This document shows positions 48,067-55,958 of a stretch of DNA of 64,000 nt, in pieces. The notes below the pieces were generated by a model. That model worked only from the letters and a program-made list of their open reading frames with translations. It ran no database searches and had not been told where the DNA came from. A program made the position numbers and the translations under genes. The DNA comes from Aromatoleum toluclasticum ATCC 700605 (GTDB taxonomy: Bacteria; Pseudomonadota; Gammaproteobacteria; Burkholderiales; Rhodocyclaceae). How positions within the stretch are numbered: position 1 is the stretch's first letter; every line of letters begins with the position of its first letter. Location: the NCBI RefSeq assembly GCF_000378245.1, contig NZ_KB899500.1, positions 62,001 through 126,000 of the forward strand. Direction: 5' to 3'.

Positions 48067-48833
48067 TGCCGGCCGCCGCCCTCGCCTCTCTCGCGCCCCT
48101 CGCCACACCGGCGCCGCTCGGCGCCCCGGCGCTGACGCTGGCGCGCCCCTCCGCCGAGCAGGCGTGGAACGCGCGCCAGCTCGCCGCGCCGGTCAGCGCG
48201 CCGCGCGTACGGGTGTGGAGCTACCCCGCGCCCGGCGTCGTGTTCGGCTGCGCGCAGGCGGCGCTGCACGACGAGGCGGTGCGGGCGGCGCACACCGACT
48301 GCGAGCTCGTACAGCGGCGCGCGGGCGGCGGCGCGGTGCTCGTCGGCCCGTGGATGCTGTCTTCGTCCATCGTGCTGCCGCCCGGACACCGCCTGCTCGG
48401 CGGCGGCACGGTGTCGAGCTACCGCTGGCTGGGCGTGCTGCATGCGGGCCTGCTGCGCGACTTCGGCGTGCCGGCGCACGCGCTACCGCCCGACGAAATC
48501 GTGCGCCAGCCGGCCGACCCGGCCCTCGCGTGGGCCTGCTTCGGCGGCCTGTCGCCGTGGGAGGTCGTCGCCGACGGACGCAAGATCGTCGGCCTCGCGC
48601 AGCTGCGCGGGCGCCACGGCGTGCTGCTCACCACCGGCACCCTGCTCCACCACCCCGACTGGGCGCTGCTTTGCCGCGCGCTCGGCCGCCCGCCCGACGA
48701 CGCCGCCCGCCTCGCCGCGGTCACGACCTCTTGCGCCGAACAGCTCGGCACCGGCATCCATATCGAAACCCTCGCCGAAGCGCTGCAACAGATGCTCACC
48801 GACGTGCTCGGCGAACTCGAAGAAGCGGCCTAG
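48066..48833 (+). CDS. Lipoate-protein ligase A / BPL_LplA-family protein
   Basis: 255-aa member of the biotin/lipoate ligase fold family. Motifs are VQRRAGGGAVLVGP (like RRxSGGGAV in LplA) and GRKIVGLAQLRGRHGVLLTTGTLL, containing the conserved lysine of the KxxGxAQ motif. There is no separate C-terminal LplA accessory domain. It is translationally coupled to the E2 core, so it most likely attaches lipoate (or an octanoyl group) to the free lipoyl domain of this operon. A biotin-ligase role is less likely as no biotin protein is present. Confidence 0.82.
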   Translation: MPAAALASLAPLATPAPLGAPALTLARPSAEQAWNARQLAAPVSAPRVRVWSYPAPGVVFGCAQAALHDEAVRAAHTDCELVQRRAGGGAVLVGPWMLSSSIVLPPGHRLLGGGTVSSYRWLGVLHAGLLRDFGVPAHALPPDEIVRQPADPALAWACFGGLSPWEVVADGRKIVGLAQLRGRHGVLLTTGTLLHHPDWALLCRALGRPPDDAARLAAVTTSCAEQLGTGIHIETLAEALQQMLTDVLGELEEAA

Positions 48834-48863
48834 CCCCTTCCACACCACACCAAGGAGACCAAC

Positions 48864-49445
48864 ATGGACAACAAGATCCCACCCACCTCGATGCGCGTGC
48901 TCGGCAAGACCGTCACGCTCAGCCGCCGCGGCTTCCTCAAGGGCAGCGGCCTCACCGCGCTGGGCATCGGCGCGCTCTCCACGGGCACGCTGATGACCCC
49001 CGCGCGCCACGCGCTCGCCGCGGACTTCGCCAACCTCGGCGCGGACGTCGGCAAGACGCTGCTCGTGCTGGCGCGCGACATTTTCCCGCACGACAAGATC
49101 TCCGACCGCTACTACATGCTCGCGATCGAGCCTTACGACGCCAGATGCGCGACCGACGCGGCGCTGCGCACGCTGATCACCGAAGGCGTCGCCGGGCTCG
49201 ACCGCCTCGCGCGCACCCGCCACGACAAACCCTACGCCGAAGTGCCGACCGAGGCCGAGCGCGTGGCGCTGCTCTACACGATCGAGCACGGCGCCTTCTT
49301 CCAGAAGATCAAGGGCGACATGGTGACCGGCTTCTACAACAACAAGGCCGTGTGGCCCTTCTTCGGCGAGGAAGGCTCGGCCTGGGAAAAGGGCGGCTAC
49401 GTCAATCGCGGTTTCGACGACATCGACTGGCTCGCCAAGGCCTGA
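48864..49445 (+). CDS. Gluconate 2-dehydrogenase subunit 3 family protein with Tat signal
   Basis: 193 aa. The N-terminus carries a twin-arginine signal, TLSRRGFLKGSGLTALGIGALSTGTL, with cleavage likely near ARHALAAD. The rest resembles the gluconate 2-dehydrogenase subunit 3 / small gamma subunit family, which escorts the FAD catalytic subunit of periplasmic sugar and alcohol dehydrogenases. The partner GMC gene follows 29 bp later and itself has no signal peptide, so it would be exported folded by this protein. Confidence 0.85.
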   Translation: MDNKIPPTSMRVLGKTVTLSRRGFLKGSGLTALGIGALSTGTLMTPARHALAADFANLGADVGKTLLVLARDIFPHDKISDRYYMLAIEPYDARCATDAALRTLITEGVAGLDRLARTRHDKPYAEVPTEAERVALLYTIEHGAFFQKIKGDMVTGFYNNKAVWPFFGEEGSAWEKGGYVNRGFDDIDWLAKA

Positions 49446-49474
49446 CGCGCATAACAAGAGACGAGGAGACACAC

Positions 49475-51049
49475 ATGGACAAGAAATTCGCACTCGACGA
49501 CGACAGCGTCGTCGTCATCATCGGCTCGGGCGCGGGCGGCGGCACGCTCGCCGACGAGCTCACGCGCCAAGGCGTGGACGTCGTGATCCTGGAAGCCGGC
49601 AAGCACCACACGCAGGAGGATTTCGAGAACGACGAGTGGGCGATGTTCTCGAAGATCTCGTGGCTCGACAAGCGCATCTCCGCGGGCGGCTGGCACCACA
49701 CCCAGACCTACCCGAACCTGCCGGCCTGGATCGTGAAGGGCGTCGGCGGCTCGACGATGCACTGGTCGGGCGTCGCCCTGCGCTTCACGCCGCACGAGTT
49801 CCGCATCAAGAGCACCTACGGCGAGATCGCCGGCGCCAACCTGCTCGACTGGCCGGTCAGCTACGCGGAGCTGGAACCCTATTACGAGCGCGCCGAACGC
49901 AAGATGGGCGTGGCCGGCACCAAGGCGAGCGGCCTGCCGCCGATGCCGCCGAGCAACCACACCAAGGTCATCGAGGCCGGCGCGCGCAAGCTCGGCTACA
50001 AGGAGATCGTGCGTCCGGTCGCGTCGAACACCCAGCCCTACGACGGCCGCCCCGCCTGTCAGCAGATCGGCTTCTGCATGCAGGGCTGCAAGGTCGGCGC
50101 GAAGTGGTCGACGCTGTATTCCGAGATCCCGCGCGCGATGAAGACCGGCCACGCCGAGCTGCGCCCGCAGAGCATGGTGCTGCGCATCGAGCACGACAAG
50201 CGCGGCCGCGCGAGCGGCGTCCTGTATGCCGACAAGGACGGCCGCCAGCACCTGCAGAAGGCCCGCGTCGTGTGCGTCGCCGGCAACTCGATCGAATCGC
50301 CGCGCCTGCTGCTGAACTCCGCCTCCAGCCTGTTCCCGAACGGACTCGCGAACTCCTCCGGCCAGGTCGGCAGGAACTACATGAACCACACGACGGCCGC
50401 GGCGCTCACGATCAACAAGGGCCCCGTCTACATGTACCGCGGCTTCGACATCGCGACGGTGATCTCCGACGAGGTCGCGAACCGCCCCGAGCGCGGCTTC
50501 GTCGGCGGCTACCACCTCGAAGGACTGGCCCTGCACCTGCCCTTCACCGCCGCCTTCATGAAGCCCGGCGGCTGGGGGCGCGAAGTCACCTCGGCGCTCG
50601 AGCAGTACGATCACATGAGCTGCGTGTGGGTGTGCGGCGAGGATTTGCCGCAGGAAGAAAACGGCATCACGCTGCACCCGACCGAGCGCGACCAGCACGG
50701 CCTGCCGATCCCCATCGTCACCAAGACCGACCACACCAACGACGCCGCGATGCGCCGCCACGGCCTCGTCCAGTGGCGCAAGCTCTCCGAGGCTGTCGGC
50801 GCCACCCGCGTGATCGACATGCCGCCCTACCCGGCGAGCCACAACATGGGCACCAACCGCATGAGCGCCAAGCCGCGCGACGGCGTGCTCAACAAGTGGG
50901 GCCAGACCCACGACGTGAAGAACCTGTTCGTCTCCGACGGCAGCCAGTTCACGTCGAGCGGCGCCGCCAACCCGACCCTGACCATCGTCGCGCTGGCGAT
51001 CCGCCAGGCCGAGTACATCGCCGGCGCGATGAAGCGGCGCGAGTTGTGA
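49475..51049 (+). CDS. GMC-family FAD oxidoreductase (gluconate/alcohol dehydrogenase large subunit-like)
   Basis: 524 aa. FAD-binding Rossmann motif VVVIIGSGAGGGTLADELTRQGVDVVILEAG near the N-terminus, GVGGSTMHWSGVALRF, and the C-terminal active-site region SHNMGTNRMSA plus DGSQFTSSGAANPTLTIVALAIR. Cys195, Cys202 and Cys206 (C-x6-C-x3-C) resemble the Fe-S ligand region of the FAD-glucose/fructose dehydrogenase group. It is a predicted respiratory alcohol or polyol dehydrogenase, reading through a cytochrome not encoded here. Last gene of the sigma-54 operon. A dehydrogenase supplying a ketone or aldehyde to the E1 complex is inferred. Confidence 0.88.
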   Translation: MDKKFALDDDSVVVIIGSGAGGGTLADELTRQGVDVVILEAGKHHTQEDFENDEWAMFSKISWLDKRISAGGWHHTQTYPNLPAWIVKGVGGSTMHWSGVALRFTPHEFRIKSTYGEIAGANLLDWPVSYAELEPYYERAERKMGVAGTKASGLPPMPPSNHTKVIEAGARKLGYKEIVRPVASNTQPYDGRPACQQIGFCMQGCKVGAKWSTLYSEIPRAMKTGHAELRPQSMVLRIEHDKRGRASGVLYADKDGRQHLQKARVVCVAGNSIESPRLLLNSASSLFPNGLANSSGQVGRNYMNHTTAAALTINKGPVYMYRGFDIATVISDEVANRPERGFVGGYHLEGLALHLPFTAAFMKPGGWGREVTSALEQYDHMSCVWVCGEDLPQEENGITLHPTERDQHGLPIPIVTKTDHTNDAAMRRHGLVQWRKLSEAVGATRVIDMPPYPASHNMGTNRMSAKPRDGVLNKWGQTHDVKNLFVSDGSQFTSSGAANPTLTIVALAIRQAEYIAGAMKRREL

Positions 51050-51254
51050 GGCGCGGCCGCTGACGCTTTGCCTGCCTGTTCTCCCTCCTTCAGGCAAGTT
51101 CGCGGGCGGCGCGGCGATCGCGCCCCCGCATTTTTCTTGAGCCGGCGAGCAGGCGTGGATTAATCTGCGAGTAACGCACACAGAGACCGCCCGACGGTCC
51201 GCGCGCGGGAAAACCGCCGGCCCCGGCGCAGCCCGCTCCGCAGGAGGAGACCAG

Positions 51255-53198
51255 ATGCTGGCGCAAATCCAGCGCGACCACATCGACCATGTGCTCGCCG
51301 TATCACACTCGGACAACCCGGCCACCGATCCCATCCACCGCTCGTGGGTACGCTGCGTGCACGACTACGGCCTCGACCCGAGCCGCCCGACGCGCGCGCA
51401 TATCGTCGAGCAGGCGCAGCTGCGCGAGCACAAGGACCAGATCGAGAAATTCCTCGGCGTCGCCCGCACCGGCATGGAGCAGCTCTACAAGCGCATGGCC
51501 GCGATCGGCTACGTGCTGCTCCTCACCGACGCGCACGGCATCGCGGTCGACTTCATCGGCAACGACGCGTGGGCGAGCGAGCTCAAGCAGTCCGGCCTCT
51601 ACCTCGGCGCGGACTGGAGCGAGGAACGCGCCGGCACCTGCGCCGTGGGCACCTGCATCGTCGAGCAGACGCCGATCACCTGCCACCACACCGACCACTT
51701 CGACGCCTCGCACATCTCGCTGACCTGCAACAGCGCGCCGCTGTTCGACCCGACCGGCGGGCTGCTGGGCGTGCTCGACGTCTCCGCGCTGATCTCGCCC
51801 GCCTCGCGCGACAGCCAGCACCTCGCGCTCCAGCTGGCGACGATGTATGCGCAGATGGTCGAGGACGCGAACTTCCTGCGCTATTTCCGCGACCGCTGGG
51901 TGTTGCGGCTGAACTCGGCGTGGACGATGGTGGATGTCTCCGGCGAGATCATGCTCGCCTTCGATGCCGACGGCGTCATCGTCGGCGCCAACAACGGCGC
52001 CCGCCGCAACCTGCATCCACTCCAGGAAACCACCGGCGCGGACACGCGGCTCGTCGGGCGCCCGCTCGGTGAAGTGTTCCGCGAAGGCATCGACGCGATC
52101 TGGCGTATCGCCCGCGCGGGTTTCGTCTCGGACCGCACCGCGCTGTCGACTGCCGGCGGCGAGGTCTATTACGGCGCCGTGCTGCCGCCCCGCGTCGCCC
52201 CGCGCACCGCCGTGGCGCACGCGCCGGTCGAGCAGCCCGTTCCCGCCGCGCTCAAACGCCTTGCGGGCGACGACCCGCAGATGCAGCGCCTCATCGGCCA
52301 GGCGACGCGCCTGGTGAACCGCCCCGTGAACATCCTGATCCACGGCGAGACGGGCACCGGCAAGGAAGTGCTCGCCAAGGCCCTGCACGAATCGAGCAGC
52401 CGCACCGCCGCGACCTTCGTCGCGGTCAACTGCGCGGCGATTCCGGAATCGCTGATCGAAAGCGAGCTATTCGGCTACACGCCCGGCAGTTTCACCGGCG
52501 GCCGCAGCAAGGGCATGCGCGGCCTGATCCAGCAGTCCTCGGGCGGCACCCTGTTCCTCGACGAAATCGGCGACATGCCGCTGCAGCTGCAGACACGGCT
52601 GCTGCGCGTGCTGGCCGAACGCGAGGTGCTGCCGCTCGGCGCGGACAAGCCGGTGCCGGTCGACCTGCGCGTGGTCGCCGCCTCGCACCGCGACCTGCGC
52701 AAGCTCATCGCCGAGGGCCGCTTCCGCGAGGACCTCTACTACCGCCTGTGCGGCGCGATCCTTTACCTGCCCGCCCTGCGCGAGCGCCGCGACCGCGACT
52801 ACCTGATCGACCAGCTCCTCGCCGTCGAAGGCGCCGAGCTCGGCACGAACGCGGCGCTCACCCCGCCGGCGCGCGCCGTGCTGCACGACTACGCGTGGCC
52901 TGGCAACGTCCGCCAGCTGCGCAACGTGCTGCGCTTCGCGCTGGCCGTGTGCGACGGCGAATCGATCACGCCGGACGACCTGCCGGCCGAACTGATGGCC
53001 GCCGCCGGCCTCGACGCGGAGGAAACACCACCGGCGCCCGTGGCCGCGAGCGGCGGTTCCGAAGCCGCGCAGCTCGAATCGGCCCTGCGCCGACACCGCT
53101 GGAACGTCACCGCAGCCGCAGCCGAACTAGGCATCTGCCGCGCCACCGTCTACCGCCAGATGAAGCGCCACGGCATCGTCCCGCCCAACCAGGCGTGA
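51255..53198 (+). CDS. AcoR-like sigma-54-dependent transcriptional activator
   Basis: 647 aa. Layout: N-terminal region about residues 1-75, GAF-like sensor about 80-210 (GTCAVGTCIVEQTPITCHHTDHF), PAS-like segment about 225-330, AAA+ domain about 340-560, HTH_8 (Fis) about 600-645 (WNVTAAAAELGICRATVYRQM). Walker A GETGTGKE is at residues 363-370. The RNA-polymerase contact loop is GSFTGG instead of GAFTGA. It is encoded just after the operon it most likely controls (gap 205 bp), matching the sigma-54 promoter at 44891. The effector, perhaps the alcohol or hydroxyketone substrate, is unknown. Confidence 0.92.
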   Translation: MLAQIQRDHIDHVLAVSHSDNPATDPIHRSWVRCVHDYGLDPSRPTRAHIVEQAQLREHKDQIEKFLGVARTGMEQLYKRMAAIGYVLLLTDAHGIAVDFIGNDAWASELKQSGLYLGADWSEERAGTCAVGTCIVEQTPITCHHTDHFDASHISLTCNSAPLFDPTGGLLGVLDVSALISPASRDSQHLALQLATMYAQMVEDANFLRYFRDRWVLRLNSAWTMVDVSGEIMLAFDADGVIVGANNGARRNLHPLQETTGADTRLVGRPLGEVFREGIDAIWRIARAGFVSDRTALSTAGGEVYYGAVLPPRVAPRTAVAHAPVEQPVPAALKRLAGDDPQMQRLIGQATRLVNRPVNILIHGETGTGKEVLAKALHESSSRTAATFVAVNCAAIPESLIESELFGYTPGSFTGGRSKGMRGLIQQSSGGTLFLDEIGDMPLQLQTRLLRVLAEREVLPLGADKPVPVDLRVVAASHRDLRKLIAEGRFREDLYYRLCGAILYLPALRERRDRDYLIDQLLAVEGAELGTNAALTPPARAVLHDYAWPGNVRQLRNVLRFALAVCDGESITPDDLPAELMAAAGLDAEETPPAPVAASGGSEAAQLESALRRHRWNVTAAAAELGICRATVYRQMKRHGIVPPNQA

Positions 53199-53253
53199 GC
53201 CTGACGCGGCGCGCGCCGGTCACTGCGCGCGCCCTCGTTCGGGCGTGCGATCT

Positions 53254-53874
53254 TCAGGCAGTGCGCAGCTGTTCGCACACCCGATCGACGATCCCTTCAT
53301 CGATCATGTGCCCCACCTCGGGGAACAGGTTCATATCCACCTGCGCGCCCATCGACGCCAGCCGGTCGGCGGCCGCGATGCTGTAGCGCGGGTCGATCAC
53401 CGAGTCGTCCTTGCCGTGGAGCAGAAGCACCGCCGCCGCGGGCCGCAGCTTCGGCGGCTGCGCGAAACGTCCGGCGATGGCGATCACCTGCGAAGCGAGC
53501 CGGTCGGTGATCTGGGTGGATTCGAGGGCCATGATCGCGCCCTGCGAAAAGCCGATCAGCGTGGTCGCGTCCGGCCCGACGCCGGCCTGCCTCTGCCATT
53601 CCCGCACGGTATCGACGAACTGCGGCATTGCGGCGGCGACGCGATCGAGGCGACTTTCCTCGGTGACGCCACGCACCGAAAACCACTGCCAGCCGATGCC
53701 GAAATCGCAGGGTTCTGGCGAGCGCACGCTCACGACCCACGCAGTGGGGTCGGTTCGGGCGATGGCGTCGGCGAGCGGCAGGAGGTTCTGCGGCGTCGCG
53801 CCGACGCCGTGGAACAGCAGCACCAGCCGCCGCGCGGCGGCCGGTTTCTGGACGAGGACGGTATCGTCGTTCAT
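53254..53874 (-). CDS. Alpha/beta-hydrolase, carboxylesterase/phospholipase family (YpfH-like)
   Basis: 206 aa from MNDDTVLVQKPAAARR (GGAA upstream; an ATG six codons earlier has no ribosome site). The alpha/beta-hydrolase fold is clear: LLFHGVGATPQNL (oxyanion), nucleophile Ser in IGFSQGAIMAL, Asp in LLHGKDDSVIDPRYS and His in EVGHMIDEGI. It belongs to the small esterase/phospholipase family PF02230. It is co-oriented 31 bp after DoxX, so probably in the same short operon. Substrate unknown. Confidence 0.88.
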   Translation of the reverse strand: MNDDTVLVQKPAAARRLVLLFHGVGATPQNLLPLADAIARTDPTAWVVSVRSPEPCDFGIGWQWFSVRGVTEESRLDRVAAAMPQFVDTVREWQRQAGVGPDATTLIGFSQGAIMALESTQITDRLASQVIAIAGRFAQPPKLRPAAAVLLLHGKDDSVIDPRYSIAAADRLASMGAQVDMNLFPEVGHMIDEGIVDRVCEQLRTA

Positions 53875-53905
53875 GTTCGTTTCCAGGGTCATCGACGGGA
53901 AGGAA

Positions 53906-54364
53906 TCAGCGCTTTTCGTCCGATGGCGCCAGCACGGCGTCGAAGGACGCCCGGCCCGCGCCGCTGAACACCAGCGAAATCGAGACGGCGAGCAGCGCAA
54001 GACCGAATTCGTAGCCGTTGTTCTTCATGAATAGTCCATTGGCCGCATGCACGCTGAAGATCGCGACCAGCATCGCGAAGGCCAGCACGGCCGACGCGGG
54101 ACGCACGAGCAGGCCCACGATCAGGGCGAGGCCGCCGAAGAATTCCGCACCGCCCGCCAGCAGGGCCATCAGTTGCCCCGGCGCCAGGCCGATCGAGTCC
54201 AACCACTGCGCCGTACCCTGCAGCCCGTAGCCGCCGAACCAGCCGAAAAGCTTCTGCGCGCCGTGCGCTGCGAAGATGATGCCAACCGGAATGCGCAATG
54301 CCAGAGGACCCCAGCCGGCTTTGGTGGCGAGAAGGCGATCGACGATACCGTTGCTCATGTTCAT
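53906..54364 (-). CDS. DoxX family membrane protein
   Basis: 152-aa inner-membrane protein with four hydrophobic segments (about residues 20-38, 60-85, 90-110 and 120-142). The family region is LRIPVGIIFAAHGAQKLFGWFGGYG and GGAEFFGGLALIVGLLVRP. DoxX proteins occur in thiol and oxidative-stress contexts (some as terminal-oxidase-associated subunits). The opposite-strand neighbour is a glutathione transferase of the reductive Xi class, and the divergent gap holds two palindromes, suggesting redox-linked control. Confidence 0.85.
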   Translation of the reverse strand: MNMSNGIVDRLLATKAGWGPLALRIPVGIIFAAHGAQKLFGWFGGYGLQGTAQWLDSIGLAPGQLMALLAGGAEFFGGLALIVGLLVRPASAVLAFAMLVAIFSVHAANGLFMKNNGYEFGLALLAVSISLVFSGAGRASFDAVLAPSDEKR

Positions 54365-54465
54365 TCTCCATTGATTTGGGTCGAGGCTGGCCGGATGTCT
54401 TCGTACCGGATGCTGACCATGGAGCGGACTGTACGCGGCCAGACCGTTGAGTTAAACAGCGCGAA

Positions 54466-54493
54466 TTGCGAATTTCAGTTCCCATTTTCGCAA
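54466..54493. promoter_or_regulatory. Inverted repeat TTGCGAA-N14-TTCGCAA
   Basis: Exact 7-bp arms at 54466-54472 and 54487-54493, 21 bp centre to centre (two helical turns). This looks like a dimeric regulator site in the divergent gap. Confidence 0.5.
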
Positions 54494-54532
54494 CAATTCT
54501 CATGCACGCCCGCGGTCCGCGATGTATCCGTT

Positions 54533-54547
54533 TGCATTTGCAATGCA
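54533..54547. promoter_or_regulatory. Palindrome TGCATTTGCAATGCA
   Basis: Perfect 6-bp arms TGCATT/AATGCA around TGC, about 120 bp upstream of the reductase start codon. Candidate operator; the regulator is unknown. Confidence 0.5.
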
Positions 54548-54663
54548 CGCGCTTTGTTCCCGTTTGGGCAACAGTCATGCACCTTCGTTGCTGTTTATCT
54601 TCCACGACGCTTCCAATACTTTCTCGTCCATAGGGCAAGACCCACAACAGAGAGAGAAAGAAC

Positions 54664-55644
54664 ATGCTTGTGAATGGCAAATGGGCGGGAAAATGGCAGC
54701 CCGTGCAGAAGAGCGACCCCGACGGGCGCTTCATCCGGCAGCATTCGGGCTTCCGCGACCGGATCGGCCCGGACAGCGCGAAGGGCTTCGCTGCCGAAGC
54801 GGGGCGCTACCAGCTCTACATCGCCTACATCTGCCCATGGGCTTCGCGGACGCTGATCGCGCTGCACCTGAAGGGCCTGGCGAACGCGATCGACGTGTGT
54901 GCGGTCGACCCGCGCCTGGGCGATCAGGGCTGGGCCTTCACGGGGCGCGACGACAGCGACCTCGATCGTGCCAATGGCGCGAACTACATGCACGAGATCT
55001 ATACCCTAGCCGACCCGACGCACACCGGCCGCGCGACCGTACCTGTGCTGTGGGACAAGAAGACGCGCACGATCGTCAATAACGAGTCTTCGGACATCGT
55101 CCGTATCTTCAACAGCGATTTCGGCGCACTTGCGACCGGAAACGTCGACCTTCGTCCGGCCGAACTGGAAGCGGAGATCGACGCGGTGAACGAGCGCCTG
55201 TACATGGGCTTCAACAACGGCGTGTATCGGGCCGGTTTCGCCGGCACCCAGAAGGCCTACGAGGAAGCGGTCGCAGACGTGTTCGCGACGCTGGACTGGA
55301 TGGAGGAACGTCTGGCGCAGGCGGAATGGCTGGTCGGCGACCGGCTCACCGAAACCGACATCCGCGCCTTCGTGACGCTGGTGCGTTTCGAGCTCGCCTA
55401 CTACAGCCTGTTCAAGTGCAACCTGCGGCCGCTCGCGGCCTACCCGGCGGTTCGTGCCTACCTCGTGCGCCTGCTGGCGATTCCGGCCTTCGCTGCGAGC
55501 GTGCGTCCGGACCACATCAAGGCGGGCTATTACTCGATCAAGGCGCTCAACCCCTCGGGCATCGTTCCCGTCGGCCCCGAACTCGACTACCTGGAACCGC
55601 TGCGCGCCGCCCGTGGCGATCACCCCGTCCAGGCCGCGGCGTAA
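54664..55644 (+). CDS. Glutathionyl-hydroquinone reductase (Xi-class GST)
   Basis: 326-aa cytoplasmic enzyme that reduces glutathionyl-(hydro)quinones. The catalytic Cys is in YICPWASRTL (CPWA) near residue 60, the diagnostic Xi-class motif, and length matches YqjG/EcfG (about 320-330 aa). The N-terminal thioredoxin fold is followed by an all-helical domain from about residue 160. Ribosome site AGAGAGAAAGAAC is weak. Divergent from DoxX, so likely part of a quinone/electrophile defence pair. Confidence 0.93.
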   Translation: MLVNGKWAGKWQPVQKSDPDGRFIRQHSGFRDRIGPDSAKGFAAEAGRYQLYIAYICPWASRTLIALHLKGLANAIDVCAVDPRLGDQGWAFTGRDDSDLDRANGANYMHEIYTLADPTHTGRATVPVLWDKKTRTIVNNESSDIVRIFNSDFGALATGNVDLRPAELEAEIDAVNERLYMGFNNGVYRAGFAGTQKAYEEAVADVFATLDWMEERLAQAEWLVGDRLTETDIRAFVTLVRFELAYYSLFKCNLRPLAAYPAVRAYLVRLLAIPAFAASVRPDHIKAGYYSIKALNPSGIVPVGPELDYLEPLRAARGDHPVQAAA

Positions 55645-55770
55645 GCGCCGTATCACGGGGAGCCGCCGGCCGAGGCGGCGGCTCCGCACACAGAGTCTTA
55701 CAAAGCTATCGGGCGCGGCGGTGCACGGTGCTTGCGAGCCATGCGTTGACCACTCACAAGGAGGTCAATC

Positions 55771-55953
55771 ATGGCTCGCTCATTCACCAAATTCATCATC
55801 GCATTCCTCGTTGCCGGCCTGCTCGGCGGTTGTGTCGTGCTGCCTGTGGGCTACGACGACCATCATCACCGCTACTGGGGCGACCGTTACGACGGCGGCT
55901 ACCGCTACTGGGGCGACCGCGACGGCCACTGGCGCTATCGCGACCGTCGCTGA
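55771..55953 (+). CDS. Small histidine/aromatic-rich lipoprotein
   Basis: 60 aa with an AAGGAGGT ribosome site. Signal peptide with lipobox LLGGC (Cys21 as the lipidation site), so a periplasm-facing lipoprotein. The mature part is rich in His, Tyr, Trp, Asp and Arg and has two YWGDR copies (YWGDRYDGGYRYWGDRDGH) after a DDHHH run, which could bind metal. It ends 5 bp before the convergent pqqE stop. Unknown function. Confidence 0.75.
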   Translation: MARSFTKFIIAFLVAGLLGGCVVLPVGYDDHHHRYWGDRYDGGYRYWGDRDGHWRYRDRR

Positions 55954-55958
55954 TGCCT

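Larger units (their letters stand above)
54365..54663. other. Divergent regulatory gap between DoxX and glutathionyl-hydroquinone reductase genes
   Basis: 299 bp, AT-richer than neighbours, with no gene I can support. It holds two palindromic elements (54466-54493 and 54533-54547), listed below. Confidence 0.6.
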
